DNA of 64,000 bases from Pseudomonadota bacterium (GTDB lineage Bacteria; Pseudomonadota; Alphaproteobacteria; Rhizobiales; Xanthobacteraceae): NCBI GenBank assembly GCA_023435725.1, contig JAEYRD010000160.1:1-64000 (forward strand), written 5' to 3'. Within the stretch, counting starts at the first letter, position 1. Every line of letters starts with the position of its first letter. Below the pieces are notes generated by a model, which was not told the origin of the DNA, made no database searches, and was given only the letters and a program-made list of their open reading frames with translations. Position numbers and translations under genes: made by a program. This document shows positions 1-7,343 of the stretch, piece after piece.

Positions 1-43
1 CACTGCGCTGATACTGGATACGAGCGGCTTTGGTCCACGGCAT
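1..43 (-). CDS. IS5-family transposase, N-terminal fragment (runs off window)
   Basis: Only the first 14 codons are present: MPWTKAARIQYQRS. This matches the usual opening of IS5-family DDE transposases of rhizobia (MPWTE..R.QY.R..., from memory). A GGGAGG ribosome binding site stands 5 bases before the ATG at 43. Whether the rest of the gene is intact cannot be seen. Confidence 0.5.
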   Translation of the reverse strand, partial: MPWTKAARIQYQRS

Positions 44-121
44 GGTGTCCTCCCTCGAATCTTCGCAAATCCGAAGGAATCACAGGCCCGCCAAAACCGC
101 TCACCTTTTTCGGTCAGGCTC
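1..121 (-). mobile_element. Edge of an IS5-like insertion sequence
   Basis: The window opens inside what looks like an insertion sequence. A transposase start lies on the minus strand at 43, and about 70 bases further out is a candidate terminus: read on the minus strand from 121, GAGCCTGACCGAAAAAGGTG. The next bases outward, TGA at 122-124, would fit a TNA target duplication of some IS5 subgroups. The other end lies outside the window, so the terminus cannot be confirmed as an inverted repeat here. Confidence 0.4.
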
Positions 122-351
122 TGAGGACGTCTGGCGCGAAATGGCGAGGCGGGAGGACATGCTAGGGATCGCCGAGAAGCTGCCGAAGTCACCGATGAAG
201 CTGCCCAAAGTTACATCACCCCGCGTTGCCGTCAGGCGGCCGAATGCCGCGCTCGAGGGCCGCGTGGCGCGCAAGCGCCACTAGAAGTGTCACAAATCGC
301 TCAAAAACTGGCGATGGACAAATCCGTCCCATGGTGCTTCATCGCGGCGCC

Positions 352-933
352 ATGCTGAAACGTATCTACGATTGGTGCATCGACGCCGCCCATAAGCCCT
401 ACGCGCTCTGGATCATGGGGGCCGTGGCTTTCGCTGAAAGCTCCTTCTTTCCGGTTCCGCCGGATGTGATGCTGGTCCCGATGTCGCTGGCGCGGCCACA
501 GCGCGCCTGGGTCTATGCGACGGTCTGTACCGTCACCTCGGTGCTTGGCGGCCTGTTGGGCTATGCCATCGGCGCGCTGCTGTTTGACTCGGTCGGTCAC
601 TGGCTGATCCAGGTCTATGGTCTCGGCGACAAGGTCGATGCTTTCCGCGCCTCCTATGCCGAGTGGGGCGCGGTGATCATCCTGCTCAAGGGGCTGACGC
701 CGATCCCCTACAAGCTCGTCACCATCACCTCGGGCTTCGCCGGCTACAACATTGGACTGTTCATCCTGTGCTCGATCATTGCGCGTGGTGGACGCTTCTT
801 CATCGCCGCGATCCTGCTCAACCGCTATGGCGACTGGATCCGGGTCAGGATCGAGCGTCACCTCGGATTGTGGGTCGCGATCGGCGCCGCCGTACTGGTG
901 CTCGGCTTCGTGGTGGCGATCAAGCTGATCTGA
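352..933 (+). CDS. DedA/YqaA-family membrane protein
   Basis: Polytopic inner-membrane protein of 193 residues in the SNARE-associated/DedA superfamily, closest in style to the shorter YqaA branch. Such proteins are linked to membrane lipid (undecaprenyl or glycerophospholipid) translocation and envelope homeostasis; the specific substrate here is unknown. The family signature ES-FFP-PPD lies near residue 30, followed by hydrophobic segments and the re-entrant GLTPIPYKL stretch typical of the family near residue 110. The frame is open upstream to 226, but the leading residues are polar and unlike the family, so the ATG at 352 is preferred. It stands alone, 46 bases before the next gene. Confidence 0.85.
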   Translation: MLKRIYDWCIDAAHKPYALWIMGAVAFAESSFFPVPPDVMLVPMSLARPQRAWVYATVCTVTSVLGGLLGYAIGALLFDSVGHWLIQVYGLGDKVDAFRASYAEWGAVIILLKGLTPIPYKLVTITSGFAGYNIGLFILCSIIARGGRFFIAAILLNRYGDWIRVRIERHLGLWVAIGAAVLVLGFVVAIKLI

Positions 934-979
934 ACCGCCGCGCTTTGCCGCCACGCCGGCTTCGGCTACGGTTGTCGTC

Positions 980-1519
980 ATGATGGTTCGATCCGGCAAC
1001 CTGGCCGTGCGGCTCGGGGCTCCGATTTCAGCGGTTGTGCTGCTTCTGCTCTGTACCGGCGGGGCCGGATGGCCGCAATCCGCGCCGCCGGCGCTCGGCA
1101 TGCAGGAGCAGGGACCGCAGGCTGCGCTGCCGCCCTCGACGCCTGCGCCTTCAGCGCCGCCGGCCCGCGAGGATAGTCCCGGACTGATCAACGAAATGGG
1201 CAAGCTGTTCGACAAGCTTCCGTCGATCGTGCCGCCGATCAAAAGCCCGAGCGAGGCCATGAACGATCTGTCGCGGCTGGCGAAGCCGTCCTCCATGGTG
1301 TCGGGCCGTATCGCCTGTCCGGTCTCCTCGAACGGCGCGCCCGACTGCAAGCAGGCCGCCGACCAGCTTTGCCAGAGCAAGGGTTACAAGGAAGGCAAGA
1401 GCCTGAACGCCGACTCCGCCGAGAAATGCTCGGCCAAGGTCCTGATCCCGGGCAGGCAACGCAAACCGGATGATTGCCGCACCGATACCTTCGTCACCAG
1501 CGCGCTGTGCCAGAACTGA
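980..1519 (+). CDS. Exported proline-rich protein of unknown function
   Basis: 179 residues. An N-terminal signal peptide (hydrophobic core AVVLLLLCTGGAG near residues 19-30) is followed by a Pro/Ala-rich linker to about residue 65 and a C-terminal half with five cysteines (ACP, DCK, LCQ, KCS, DCR/LCQN region) that may form disulfides in the periplasm. A second ATG at 983 is an equally good start; neither has a clear ribosome binding site. I do not recognise the family. It lies 25 bases before aspA on the same strand and could be cotranscribed with it. Confidence 0.7.
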   Translation: MMVRSGNLAVRLGAPISAVVLLLLCTGGAGWPQSAPPALGMQEQGPQAALPPSTPAPSAPPAREDSPGLINEMGKLFDKLPSIVPPIKSPSEAMNDLSRLAKPSSMVSGRIACPVSSNGAPDCKQAADQLCQSKGYKEGKSLNADSAEKCSAKVLIPGRQRKPDDCRTDTFVTSALCQN

Positions 1520-1544
1520 GGACGCCGCGAGCAAAGGAGTGCCC

Positions 1545-2945
1545 ATGAGCCGTACGGAGCAGGATTTCCTCGGACAGCGTGAGATCGCCGACGACATCTA
1601 CTACGGCGTCCAGACTATCCGGGGGAAGGAGAACTTCCACATCACCGGCATTCCGATGAGCCAGGAGCCTTACTTCGTGAAGGCGCTTGGTTACGTGAAG
1701 AAGGCCGCCGCCATGGCCAACCGCGATCTTGGCGTGATCGACGCCAAGGTCGCGGACGCGATCATCCTCGGGTGCGACCGCGTCATCGCCGGCGACATGA
1801 TGGATCAGTTCGTCACCGACTTCATCCAGGGCGGCGCCGGCACCTCGACGAACATGAACGCCAACGAGGTGATCGCCAACCTCGCGCTGGAATCGCTCGG
1901 CTTCGCCAAGGGCGATTACCAGCACGTCAGCCCGAACGACCACGTCAATTACGGCCAGTCCACCAACGACACCTATCCGACAGCCTTCCGCCTCGCGCTG
2001 ATCCTGCGGCTCGAGAGCTACATGACGGCGCTGCGCCAGCTCCAGGAAGCCTTCTTCACCAAGGGCCGCGAGTTCGACCGCGTGCTGAAGATGGGACGCA
2101 CGCATTTGCAGGACGCGGTGCCAATGTCGCTCGGGGCCGAATTCCGGGGCTGGGGCACCACGATCGGCGAGGAAGTCGACCGCATCTCGGAAGCGCGCGC
2201 ACTGCTGCGCGAGATCAATCTCGGCGCCACAGCGATCGGCACGTCGGTCACCGCCGCGGTCGGCTATCCCAAGCTCGCCGTCAGGCACCTGAGCGCGCTG
2301 ACCGGCGTCGACTTCGTGCTCGCCGGCGATCTCGTCGAGGCGACCTCGGACACCGGCGCCTATGTACAGCTTTCCGGCGTGCTCAAGCGCACAGCGAGCA
2401 AGCTCACCAAGATCTGCAACGACATCCGCCTGCTGGCGTCCGGCCCTCGCGCCGGGCTGAACGAGATCAACCTGCCGCAGCTTCAACCGGGCTCGTCGAT
2501 CATGCCCGGCAAGGTCAATCCTGTGATCCCCGAGGTCGTCAACCAGACCAGCTTCCTCGTCATCGGCCTCGACACCACGGTGACGCTTGCGGCTTCCGCC
2601 GGCCAGCTCCAGCTCAACGTGATGGAGCCGGTGATCTCGTTCGCGCTGTTCTTCTCGATCCGCACCATGGAGCGCGCCGTCAACAGCCTGCGCGAAAACT
2701 GCGTGGTCGGCATCACCGCCAACGAGGAGCACACCCGCAACATGGTGCTGAACTCGCTCGGCATCGTCACCGTGCTGAAGCCACTGCTCGGCTACAAGCA
2801 ATGCGCCGAGATCGCGCGCGAGGGCTACAAGAGCGGCAAATCGCTGCACCAGATCGTCGTGGTCGAGCGCAAATTGCTGACACAGGAGAAGTGGGACGAG
2901 ATGTTCTCGTTCGAGCGGCTGATCAATCCGGATCTGATCGGGTGA
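1545..2945 (+). CDS. aspA: Aspartate ammonia-lyase
   Basis: Cytoplasmic homotetramer of the fumarase/aspartase superfamily that converts L-aspartate to fumarate and ammonia. The 466 residues are full length for the family. The superfamily signature GSSIMPGKVNP, carrying the catalytic-loop serine, is at about residue 317, and the substrate-binding GQSTNDTYPT motif is at about residue 140. Start ATG 1545 has an AAAGGAG site 8 bases upstream; the open frame continues further up but without homology. Fumarase class II is an alternative in this superfamily, but the opening (E-DFLG-R-I....YYG-QT-R--ENF-ITG) is aspartase-like. Confidence 0.92.
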   Translation: MSRTEQDFLGQREIADDIYYGVQTIRGKENFHITGIPMSQEPYFVKALGYVKKAAAMANRDLGVIDAKVADAIILGCDRVIAGDMMDQFVTDFIQGGAGTSTNMNANEVIANLALESLGFAKGDYQHVSPNDHVNYGQSTNDTYPTAFRLALILRLESYMTALRQLQEAFFTKGREFDRVLKMGRTHLQDAVPMSLGAEFRGWGTTIGEEVDRISEARALLREINLGATAIGTSVTAAVGYPKLAVRHLSALTGVDFVLAGDLVEATSDTGAYVQLSGVLKRTASKLTKICNDIRLLASGPRAGLNEINLPQLQPGSSIMPGKVNPVIPEVVNQTSFLVIGLDTTVTLAASAGQLQLNVMEPVISFALFFSIRTMERAVNSLRENCVVGITANEEHTRNMVLNSLGIVTVLKPLLGYKQCAEIAREGYKSGKSLHQIVVVERKLLTQEKWDEMFSFERLINPDLIG

Positions 2946-2961
2946 GCGCTGGTCTCTCTTG

Positions 2962-3056
2962 CCGTCATTCCGGAGCGCGAGCCCGGAATCCATTTTGCCA
3001 CGCGCGCTGCCGCCCGATGGATTCCGGGCTCGCGCTCCGCGCGCCCCGGAATGACG
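2962..3056. repeat. Palindromic intergenic repeat (GTCATTCCGG type)
   Basis: Large imperfect palindrome between aspA and the next gene. The outer arms CGTCATTCCGG (2963-2973) and CCGGAATGACG (3046-3056) are exact complements. Inside them, 2972-2992 (gagcgcgagcccggaatccat) pairs with 3017-3037. Elements of this look recur in Bradyrhizobium genomes (recollection). It may act as a transcription end for aspA or be a mobile REP-like unit. Confidence 0.8.
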
Positions 3057-3121
3057 GAAGAAGGAATTCCGCTGCTTGGAATTGCGGTAACGGCGTCCGC
3101 CATGGCGTCAAAACGCAATAC

Positions 3122-3160
3122 TTGACAGTGGAAAGATTGCCTTGTTGGTATGATACCCAA
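3122..3160 (+). promoter_or_regulatory. Putative promoter with palindromic operator before the 3197 gene
   Basis: TTGACA at 3122-3127 is a perfect -35 box. TTGGTATGATACCCAA at 3145-3160 is a near-palindrome of the GntR-operator style (TTGGTAT.ATACC.AA) and contains TATGAT, a good -10 match, although the 21-base gap from the -35 box is too long for a standard promoter. Binding by a regulator is inferred only. Confidence 0.4.
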
Positions 3161-3196
3161 CCTTCGTTTGACCGGCCAATAGAGGATCATTCCGCA

Positions 3197-4165
3197 ATGT
3201 CCATGCCTGCCTTGTTCAAGGGGCGTCTGTCGATCCCCGTGATCGGTTCGCCGCTATTCATCATCTCGGTGCCCGATCTCGTGATCGCGCAGTGCAAGGC
3301 GGGTGTGGTCGGCTCGTTTCCTGCGCTGAACGCGCGGCCGCCGGAATTGCTCGACGAATGGCTGGCGCGGATCACCGAGGAGCTCGCGGCCTATGACCGC
3401 GCCCATCCCGAAAAGCCGTCGGCGCCGTTCGCGGTCAACCAGATCGTGCACAAGTCGAACAACCGGCTCGACCACGACATGCAGCTTTGCGCCAAGTACA
3501 AGGTGCCGATGGTCATCTCCTCGCTCGGTGCACGCGAAGAGCTGAACCAGGCCGTGCACGGCTGGGGCGGCATCGTCTTCCACGATGTGATCAACCAGAA
3601 ATTCGCACACAAGGCGATCGAGAAGGGCGCCGACGGCCTGATCCTGGTTGCGGCCGGCGCCGGCGGCCATGCCGGTACCATCTCGCCGCTCGCCTTCGTC
3701 GCCGAAACGCGCAAGTGGTTCGACGGCCCGATCGCGCTGTCGGGCGCCATCGGCAATGGCAGGGCGATCCGCGCCGCGCGCATTCTCGGCGCCGACTTCG
3801 CCTATATCGGTTCGGCCTTCATCGCGACGAAGGAAGCCAACGCGGTCGAGAAGTACAAGGAGATGATCGCGGGCTCGACGGCCGACGACATCGTCTACTC
3901 CAACCTCTTCACCGGCGTGCACGGCAACTATCTGAAGCCCTCGATCCTTGCGGCCGGCATGGACCCGGAGAACCTGCCGACCTCGGATCCCTCCAAGATG
4001 AATTTCGGCACCGACGCTTCCGGCGAGCGCGCCAAGCCGAAGGCCTGGAAGGAGATCTGGGGCTCGGGCCAGGGCATCGGCAGCATCGAGGGCGTCGTGC
4101 CGGCCGCCGAGTTGATCGCGCGCTTCAAGAAGGAATACGACGAAGCGATCGATCCGCCGTTGTAA
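3197..4165 (+). CDS. Nitronate monooxygenase family flavoprotein
   Basis: 322-residue FMN-dependent TIM-barrel enzyme of the 2-nitropropane dioxygenase/nitronate monooxygenase family, which oxidises alkyl nitronates (such as propionate-3-nitronate) to carbonyl compounds and nitrite. The motif GAGGHAG carries the family's catalytic histidine at residue 158, and the phosphate-binding SGAIGNG and IGSAFIATKE segments follow. Start ATG 3197 gives the usual N-terminus (F-GRLSIPVIGSPLFI-S) and has AGAGGA upstream; the frame is open far upstream only because it shadows aspA. A paralogue lies at 9032. Some members are annotated as enoyl-ACP reductase-like, so the physiological substrate is uncertain. 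Confidence 0.88.
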   Translation: MSMPALFKGRLSIPVIGSPLFIISVPDLVIAQCKAGVVGSFPALNARPPELLDEWLARITEELAAYDRAHPEKPSAPFAVNQIVHKSNNRLDHDMQLCAKYKVPMVISSLGAREELNQAVHGWGGIVFHDVINQKFAHKAIEKGADGLILVAAGAGGHAGTISPLAFVAETRKWFDGPIALSGAIGNGRAIRAARILGADFAYIGSAFIATKEANAVEKYKEMIAGSTADDIVYSNLFTGVHGNYLKPSILAAGMDPENLPTSDPSKMNFGTDASGERAKPKAWKEIWGSGQGIGSIEGVVPAAELIARFKKEYDEAIDPPL

Positions 4166-4189
4166 GCTCCTGTCGTCCCGGCGCTCTCA

Positions 4190-4352
4190 TCTGTCGTCCC
4201 GGACAAGCGAAGCGCAGATCCGGGACCTCCGCGCGAGCGCTTGCGCTCGTCGCGACAGCCACAGGGAGTGGTTTGGCGAAAACTCGAAGTTTAGAGTCGT
4301 GCGTCACAACTTCTTCCTGAGGTTATGGGTCCCTGCTTTCGCAGGGACGACG
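4190..4352. repeat. Intergenic repeat with two hairpins (CGTCCCGG type)
   Basis: Composite element between two genes. The first hairpin is GTCCCGGA (4196-4203) with TCCGGGAC (4219-4226); the second is GTCCCTGC (4329-4336), loop TTTC, and GCAGGGAC (4341-4348). The second has a tight four-base loop and may help end transcription, though no U-tract follows. Similar units are scattered through bradyrhizobial chromosomes (recollection). Confidence 0.75.
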
Positions 4353-4396
4353 CCCTTTGCTGAGCACCAACCGTCTAAGCCAACAGAGATTGAGTG

Positions 4397-5170
4397 ATGG
4401 CCGCCATCTACCGCGTCGACGGCAACAGTGTCGTCACCAGCCCGGACGCCGCAGGCCCGTGGGACCGGCGCATGCAGCACGGCTCGGCGCCGGCCTCGCT
4501 GGTGACATGGGCGGCTGAGCGTATCCCGACGCCGGTGCCGATGAACATCGCGCGCGTCACCATCGATCTGATGCGCCCTGTTCCGGTGGCGCCGCTCACG
4601 ATCGCGACCGAGGTTTTGCGCGAGGGGCGCAAGATCCAGCTCTGCGAAGTGAAGCTATTAGCCGAGGGCGTGCAGGTCGTCGGCGCCACCGTGCTCAAGA
4701 TCAAGCAGCAGACGTTGCCGCTGCCCGATGACGTCAAGGAGCTGCCGGTCACGCTGCCGTCGCCCGAGGACTCGCTGGTCGAGGACGGTCACGCCGCGAC
4801 CAGTCCTTTCGCGGGCATGGTCGCGATGCGCGCTGCGCGGGGCCGCTTCGGCCAGGCCGGCGCCGGCGCGATCTGGTTTCGCGTCGAACATCCCCTGATC
4901 GAAGGCGAGGCGATCTCGCAGGCCATGCGCGCCGTGGTCGCCGCCGACTTTTCCAACGGCACCGCCTCGACGCTCGACTTCCGCGCCTGGACCTACATCA
5001 ACGCCGACCTCACCATCAGCCTCGCGCGCCAGCCGGTCGGCGAGTGGATATTGCTCGACGGCGAATCCTCGATCGGCCCCGACGGTGCGGGCCTCGCGAT
5101 GTCGCGGCTGGCCGACCGGCAGGGTTATTTCGGCCGCGCGGTGCAGAGCCTGGTGATCGAGAAGCGGTGA
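4397..5170 (+). CDS. Acyl-CoA thioesterase family protein (double hotdog)
   Basis: 257 residues with two hotdog-like halves, as in TesB-like thioesterases (4HBT_3 type). The N-terminal half has the W-----HG-----L-----E pattern and the strand ARVTIDLMRPVP; the C-terminal half has DF-NG----LDF and the phrase ADLTISLARQPVGEWILLD, typical of the TesB-like family. It probably hydrolyses an acyl-CoA thioester in the cytoplasm; chain length cannot be told. A GTG directly before the ATG at 4397 is an alternative start. It stands alone between a repeat element and a convergent AraC gene. Confidence 0.78.
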   Translation: MAAIYRVDGNSVVTSPDAAGPWDRRMQHGSAPASLVTWAAERIPTPVPMNIARVTIDLMRPVPVAPLTIATEVLREGRKIQLCEVKLLAEGVQVVGATVLKIKQQTLPLPDDVKELPVTLPSPEDSLVEDGHAATSPFAGMVAMRAARGRFGQAGAGAIWFRVEHPLIEGEAISQAMRAVVAADFSNGTASTLDFRAWTYINADLTISLARQPVGEWILLDGESSIGPDGAGLAMSRLADRQGYFGRAVQSLVIEKR

Positions 5171-5266
5171 GGAGCGCACTGGGGCCGCCCGGTCGAGCCG
5201 GGCGATGACGTCAGTTGTGTGTTGAGCGCCCTGAGGACTCCCGCTGAGGGCGTGCAGTTGCCCGCC

Positions 5267-6040
5267 TCACCGGTAAAACATCGACGGCGGCACGCCGAAG
5301 TGCCGGCGGAACATCGCGGCGAAGGCGCTTTGGCTGGCGTAGCCGCAATCGAAGGCGACGTCGATGATCTTCTCGCCGGACGCGATGCGGCGCAGCGCGT
5401 GCAGGAGACGCGCCTGCTGCCGCCATTGCGCGAAGCTCATGCCGGTCTGTTTCGCGAACAGCCGATGAACCGTCTTGGCGGTGACGCCCACGCGCGCTGC
5501 CCAGTGCTCGACGGTCGAGCTGTCCGATGGGTTGTCGGCGATCGCTTCGCAGATCGTCCGGAGCCTGAAGTCATCGGGGAAGGGTAGATGCAGCGGCAGC
5601 ACGTCCGACACACGCAGTTCGTCGAGCAGGAGTCGCATCAACCGTCCGTCCCGGCCGGCTTCGTCGTAGTCGATTGGAATGCGCGTGGCCGCAACGATCA
5701 GCTCGCGCAATAGCGGCGACACCGCGATGACGCAGTTCTGCTCCGGCAGATGGAATGCGGTGCCGGGATCGACGAAGACGGTGCGGATCCGGACCCGCCC
5801 CGACATGGTCGTCTCATGCTCGAGGTCGGGTGCGAGCCACACCGCCCGGGTCGGCGGCACGATCCAGGTGCCCGCGTCGGATCGCACCACCATGACGCCT
5901 TCGATGGCGTAGAGCAGCTGTGCGGTCGGATGCGCGTGCACGCCGGTGGACGCGCCATCCGGATAGTCCACTTCCATCGCGGTGAGGGCGCGATGAGTGG
6001 CGTGGAACGCAAGATGGCGTGTGGTGAGCTCGTCCAGCAT
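5267..6040 (-). CDS. AraC-family regulator with cupin domain
   Basis: 257-residue transcription factor. Residues 1-130 form a cupin-type effector domain (H-H-TAQLLYAIEGVM, then PPTRAVWLAPDLEHE). Residues 155-257 hold the two helix-turn-helix motifs of AraC proteins, including VGVTAKTVHRLFAKQTG and the closing IDVAFDCGYASQSAFAAMFRRHFG. The layout resembles E. coli NimR, which controls a neighbouring exporter. Here the gene is divergent from an EamA exporter across 96 bases, so it probably regulates that transporter and itself (inference from synteny). Confidence 0.88.
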   Translation of the reverse strand: MLDELTTRHLAFHATHRALTAMEVDYPDGASTGVHAHPTAQLLYAIEGVMVVRSDAGTWIVPPTRAVWLAPDLEHETTMSGRVRIRTVFVDPGTAFHLPEQNCVIAVSPLLRELIVAATRIPIDYDEAGRDGRLMRLLLDELRVSDVLPLHLPFPDDFRLRTICEAIADNPSDSSTVEHWAARVGVTAKTVHRLFAKQTGMSFAQWRQQARLLHALRRIASGEKIIDVAFDCGYASQSAFAAMFRRHFGVPPSMFYR

Positions 6041-6136
6041 GTCTCAATCTCGACAGTCTCGGTCATTCTAGAGCGATACGGACGCCCGCGAAAGCATTAC
6101 GCCCGGCTTCACCATCCAGGATTCACGGTTGAAGCC

Positions 6137-7057
6137 ATGACCAACAAGGCCGCTTTCCTCTATCCCTTCTTCGCCATCGTGCTGTGGGCGGGGAACGTCA
6201 TCGTCTCGCGGCTGTCCGCCCACACCATCGGGCCCGAGGCCATCACGTTCTATCGCCTGCTGCTCGCGGTTGGATTGATGAGCCTGTTCGTCGCGGGGCC
6301 GGCCTGGCGCAGTCGCGCGGTGATCTGGCCGCATCTCGGACAGTTCGCCATTCTCGGCTTTCTCGCGATGTGCCTGTTCCAGAGCCTGTCATATCTCGCG
6401 GCCGAAACCACCACCGCGACCAACATGGCCGTGTTCACCGCCCTGACGCCGCTGCTCACGGTGATGCTGAGCGCGATCCTGCTCAGGGAGACGCCGACCG
6501 CCGGCATGATCGGCGGCGGTGTGCTGTCACTCGCCGGCCTCGTCTATCTCGTCAGCGGCGGCGATCCTGCCGCGCTGCTGCGCAGCGGCGTGCATCCCGG
6601 CGATCCCCTGATGTTCGTCGCCGCGCTGGTCTATGCGCTCTATGGTGTCCTGCTGAAGCGCTGGGATCTGCCTGTCGCCGGCTGGCAATCGACCTATATG
6701 CAGGCGCTGTGCGCGCTCATGGTCATGTTTCCGGCCTTCCTCGCCACGCCGGCGCCAATGCGTGCGTTGAATGCCGAGACGCTGCCGCTGATCGCCTATG
6801 CCGGCGGGCTTGCCTCGATCGTGCTTCCATTCCTGTGGGTTCGCGGCGTGCAGATCCTCGGGCCCAATCGCTGCGCGATCTTCATGAACCTGTTGCCGGT
6901 GCTCACCGCGCTCGGTGCCATCGTGCTGCTCGGCGAGCCCGTGCGCGCTTTCCACGTCATCGGTGGCGGGATCACGCTTGCCGGTGTCGCCTGTGCCGCG
7001 ATCTTCCGTCGGCCATTATGGATACCGGCGCCCGCGGCGTCGGCGATACGCGATTGA
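6137..7057 (+). CDS. EamA-family (DMT) transporter
   Basis: 306-residue inner-membrane protein with ten predicted hydrophobic helices in two EamA repeats, the first starting FFAIVLWAGNVIVSRL and the second after about residue 155 (LMFVAALVYALYGVLLKRW). Drug/metabolite transporters export small metabolites, amino acids or toxic compounds. The N-terminus begins directly with the first helix, which supports ATG 6137; the open frame above it overlaps the divergent regulator. Divergent AraC regulator at 5267-6040 suggests inducible expression. Confidence 0.87.
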   Translation: MTNKAAFLYPFFAIVLWAGNVIVSRLSAHTIGPEAITFYRLLLAVGLMSLFVAGPAWRSRAVIWPHLGQFAILGFLAMCLFQSLSYLAAETTTATNMAVFTALTPLLTVMLSAILLRETPTAGMIGGGVLSLAGLVYLVSGGDPAALLRSGVHPGDPLMFVAALVYALYGVLLKRWDLPVAGWQSTYMQALCALMVMFPAFLATPAPMRALNAETLPLIAYAGGLASIVLPFLWVRGVQILGPNRCAIFMNLLPVLTALGAIVLLGEPVRAFHVIGGGITLAGVACAAIFRRPLWIPAPAASAIRD

Positions 7058-7105
7058 ATGGCAGGCTTCCGCCGCCGCGGAAGGGATGCGTGGCATCCTG
7101 CCAGT

Positions 7106-7204
7106 TCACATTCCGTAGAAGATCTTGATCTCCCACAGCACCACGATGATAGCCGTGATCAACGTGACCGCGGCGACTGCACTTTCCAGGGAAGCGACTC
7201 TCAT
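7106..7204 (-). CDS. 32-residue single-span membrane peptide
   Basis: Short open frame MRVASLESAVAAVTLITA... ending KIFYGM. It has a short polar start and one continuous hydrophobic helix of about 20 residues (residues 9-28). A good GGAG site stands 8 bases before the ATG at 7204 (AGCGGAGTAAGAA). It sits alone in the gap between the convergent EamA and acyl-CoA ligase genes. Function unknown; its membrane helix and ribosome binding site make it a credible small protein that normal length cut-offs would miss. Confidence 0.6.
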   Translation of the reverse strand: MRVASLESAVAAVTLITAIIVVLWEIKIFYGM

Positions 7205-7343
7205 TTCTTACTCCGCTTCCCAGCCCCATCAGCGGTCTAGTTGATTCCCTGATTCGCCGGCAATCGGGCGGGCAGCGCGGACGCCCACTCCGTCGCGCGT
7301 TGTGGTGCCGGGGCCACAATGACACCGTAAAATCCCGGGGTAT

